Shown here in pieces: positions 33,747-34,944 of a DNA stretch of 34,944 nt; position 1 is the stretch's first letter; each line of letters begins with the position of its first letter. Position numbers and translations under genes: made by a program. Below the pieces are notes generated by a model, which made no database searches, was not told the DNA's origin, and saw nothing but the letters and a program-made list of their open reading frames with translations. Origin of the DNA: Bacteroidia bacterium (GTDB lineage: Bacteria > Bacteroidota > Bacteroidia > B-17B0 > Aurantibacillaceae); contig JADLED010000121.1 in NCBI GenBank assembly GCA_020846335.1, positions 1 through 34,944 of the forward strand, written 5' to 3'.

Positions 33747-34118
33747 CTAAACAATCTTACAACGTATCAGTGCATCCTCGTGGTAATAATACACAGCACA
33801 CATGCGGTGGTAGCCGTCAGCAATAATTACTTTGCCATTTGCGCTATCGCGAACCAGTAGAATTGGCGAAAGCGGTGTGCCTTCTTTTATTTTTTTACGG
33901 TTATTGTCCACGTGCGAATTACTCACTCCTAACAACGATAAACCCGAAGCTCTGAAAACATCTTTTGCTTTAAATTCAACAACGGAAGCATTACGAAGTT
34001 TTTTTACCCAGGCGTTTGCCTCAGCATCTAAATAAATTAAACTCAGGTAAGAAATTGCCGCCGGATAATTGTGCTCTTCAGGTTGGTTTAACCATTTCAC
34101 TACTTTGTCATTTTTCAT
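33747..34118 (-). CDS. Small ParB/Srx-fold-like protein of unknown function
   Basis: A 123-residue protein. The C-terminal half, 'EGTPLSPILLVRDSANGKVIIADGYHRMCAVYYY', resembles the ParB/sulfiredoxin nuclease-like fold, in which a 'PI.LV' strand is followed by a '.ADG.HR' loop that binds a nucleotide. The N-terminal half is helical ('YPAAISYLSLIYLDAEANAWVKKL'). No DNA-binding helix-turn-helix follows, so it is not a chromosome-partitioning ParB. I cannot name a function. A short hairpin (TTAGCC, 5-base loop, GGCTAA; 33734-33750) overlaps its TAG stop and might help end transcription, though no T run follows. Confidence 0.7.
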   Translation of the reverse strand: MKNDKVVKWLNQPEEHNYPAAISYLSLIYLDAEANAWVKKLRNASVVEFKAKDVFRASGLSLLGVSNSHVDNNRKKIKEGTPLSPILLVRDSANGKVIIADGYHRMCAVYYYHEDALIRCKIV

Positions 34119-34169
34119 AGACGCTGATTTTAGTTGTTTTTTTGAATGGGCAAACTGTTGTCTTTTAAA

Positions 34170-34925
34170 TCAGGTCATCAGCTTGCTCCACTCTTCCTTG
34201 GATTTATCTATCCAAATTCCGTTTTCACCTTTTTCTCTGCGGTTCATTTGCTGACCTTCTTCCACTACATCGTAAAAAACAAGTCCTGCATCTTCCTTGC
34301 GGTTTTGTCGCAATAAAAAGCAACCGTAATTATAGCGGGCTTCGTAATTCGAAAAGCGGTGATTCATGTTTTTATATTCCTTTTCCACCAAATCGGTTTT
34401 GCCCGTTTTTTCAAGAGCAAAGGCATACAATAAATTATTGCGTGTTTTAGAAAAATTCATGGTGGACGAAACTTTTGGTGCAAGGTTTACCACATCCTGA
34501 TAACGTCCTAAATTATAATATGCCACCATGAGTTGTTTTATAACGTGCTCGTTGTTTTGAAACACGCCGGTTAATCCTGGTTCATATAGCTCTATTGCCC
34601 TTTCATTTTCGCCATTTTGTAAATACGCATCGGCAAGTGCACAACGGTTTACAAAGGTGTTGGAATATTTGAATTGTTTCTCCAGATCGCTGATGCGGCC
34701 GGTTGGATTAACCATGTTTACAACAGTGCTTTGTATTGAAGTAACGTGCTGACGTTTTACTATTTCGGTAAAAATGTAAGCAAGGCTGCCAACAAAGGGC
34801 AAAAACACAATGATCCAAATCCATTTACTTTGGTTGCCCTTTCGGATGGAATGGAACACACAAATAGCCTGAAGAATAATTACCAAATAATAATACTCGT
34901 ATAAGCCTCCTAAAATGCCAAACAT
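34170..34925 (-). CDS. PLDc_N-like membrane anchor with TPR repeats
   Basis: A 251-residue protein with the ATG at 34925, only 19 bases from the window end. Two TM helices (~7-26 and ~33-54, with 'WIWIIVFLPFVGSLAYIF') look like the phospholipase D/cardiolipin-synthase N-terminal module (PLDc_N), here without any catalytic domain. TPR-like repeats fill ~75-235 ('NRCALADAYLQNGENERAIELYEPGL', 'QLMVAYYNLGRYQDVVNLAPK', 'YNYGCFLLRQNRKEDAGLVFYDVV'). It is probably an inner-membrane scaffold facing the cytoplasm. It lies 51 bases upstream of the ParB-like gene on the same strand, so the two may be cotranscribed. The function is unknown. Confidence 0.75.
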   Translation of the reverse strand: MFGILGGLYEYYYLVIILQAICVFHSIRKGNQSKWIWIIVFLPFVGSLAYIFTEIVKRQHVTSIQSTVVNMVNPTGRISDLEKQFKYSNTFVNRCALADAYLQNGENERAIELYEPGLTGVFQNNEHVIKQLMVAYYNLGRYQDVVNLAPKVSSTMNFSKTRNNLLYAFALEKTGKTDLVEKEYKNMNHRFSNYEARYNYGCFLLRQNRKEDAGLVFYDVVEEGQQMNRREKGENGIWIDKSKEEWSKLMT

Positions 34926-34944
34926 ATTGGATAATTTTTTATAA

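Noticed and set aside
33747..34118. A chromosome-partitioning ParB or plasmid replication region
   Set aside because: Only the nucleotide-binding-like motif is present; there is no helix-turn-helix, no ParA gene and no parS-like site.

Overview
The window looks like chromosomal DNA of a Bacteroidota species, probably in the Bacteroidia. The signs are TonB-type outer-membrane barrels, a secreted sulfatase with a type IX secretion (T9SS) C-terminal sorting domain, a PafA-type phosphatase, a 'two-component regulator propeller' sensor, LytTR signalling, and a promoter fitting the Bacteroidetes pattern TTTG-N19-TAnnTTTG. Base composition and codon use look even throughout. I see no tRNA, rRNA, IS element, phage gene or CRISPR array, and no gene-free stretch longer than about 280 bases.

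Left flank (1-6496): the C-terminal part of an outer-membrane barrel protein, then a tight cofactor cluster (folB, a pterin-4a-carbinolamine dehydratase, thiL). Facing it on the minus strand is a translationally coupled pair: a membrane-bound nucleotide-sugar 4,6-dehydratase and a PafA-like alkaline phosphatase.

Core (6776-28896): about 22 kb on one strand, almost entirely signal transduction. It holds three SpoIIE/PP2C phosphatases with different sensors (a periplasmic beta-propeller; a membrane/PAS/GAF protein of 1591 residues; a TPR/coiled-coil/TM protein broken by an in-frame TAG). It also holds two SiaB-type kinases, three SiaC-type phosphoproteins (DUF1987), a LytTR response regulator, a FIST sensor protein next to a soluble histidine kinase, two stand-alone receiver proteins and three small STAS-like proteins. 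A TonB-dependent receptor lies inside it. The order SiaB-SiaC-(FIST-kinase)-receiver-STAS-like(x2) at 22811-26970 recurs, shortened, as SiaB-SiaC-receiver-STAS-like at 27157-28896. In Pseudomonas aeruginosa SiaB phosphorylates SiaC, SiaA (a PP2C phosphatase) dephosphorylates it, and free SiaC activates the diguanylate cyclase SiaD. Here the switch parts are multiplied and interleaved with two-component parts, and no GGDEF protein is present, so the output is unknown. This is the most likely undescribed system in the window.

Right flank (28907-34925): YceH (DUF480), a large AsmA/DUF748-like protein, a secreted sulfatase, a small ParB-fold-like protein, and a membrane-anchored TPR protein.

Proposed working model (inference): the periplasmic and cytoplasmic sensors control the phosphatases, the SiaB proteins oppose them, and the SiaC proteins carry the result. 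FIST, the histidine kinase and the receivers feed a second, aspartate-based input into the same operon.
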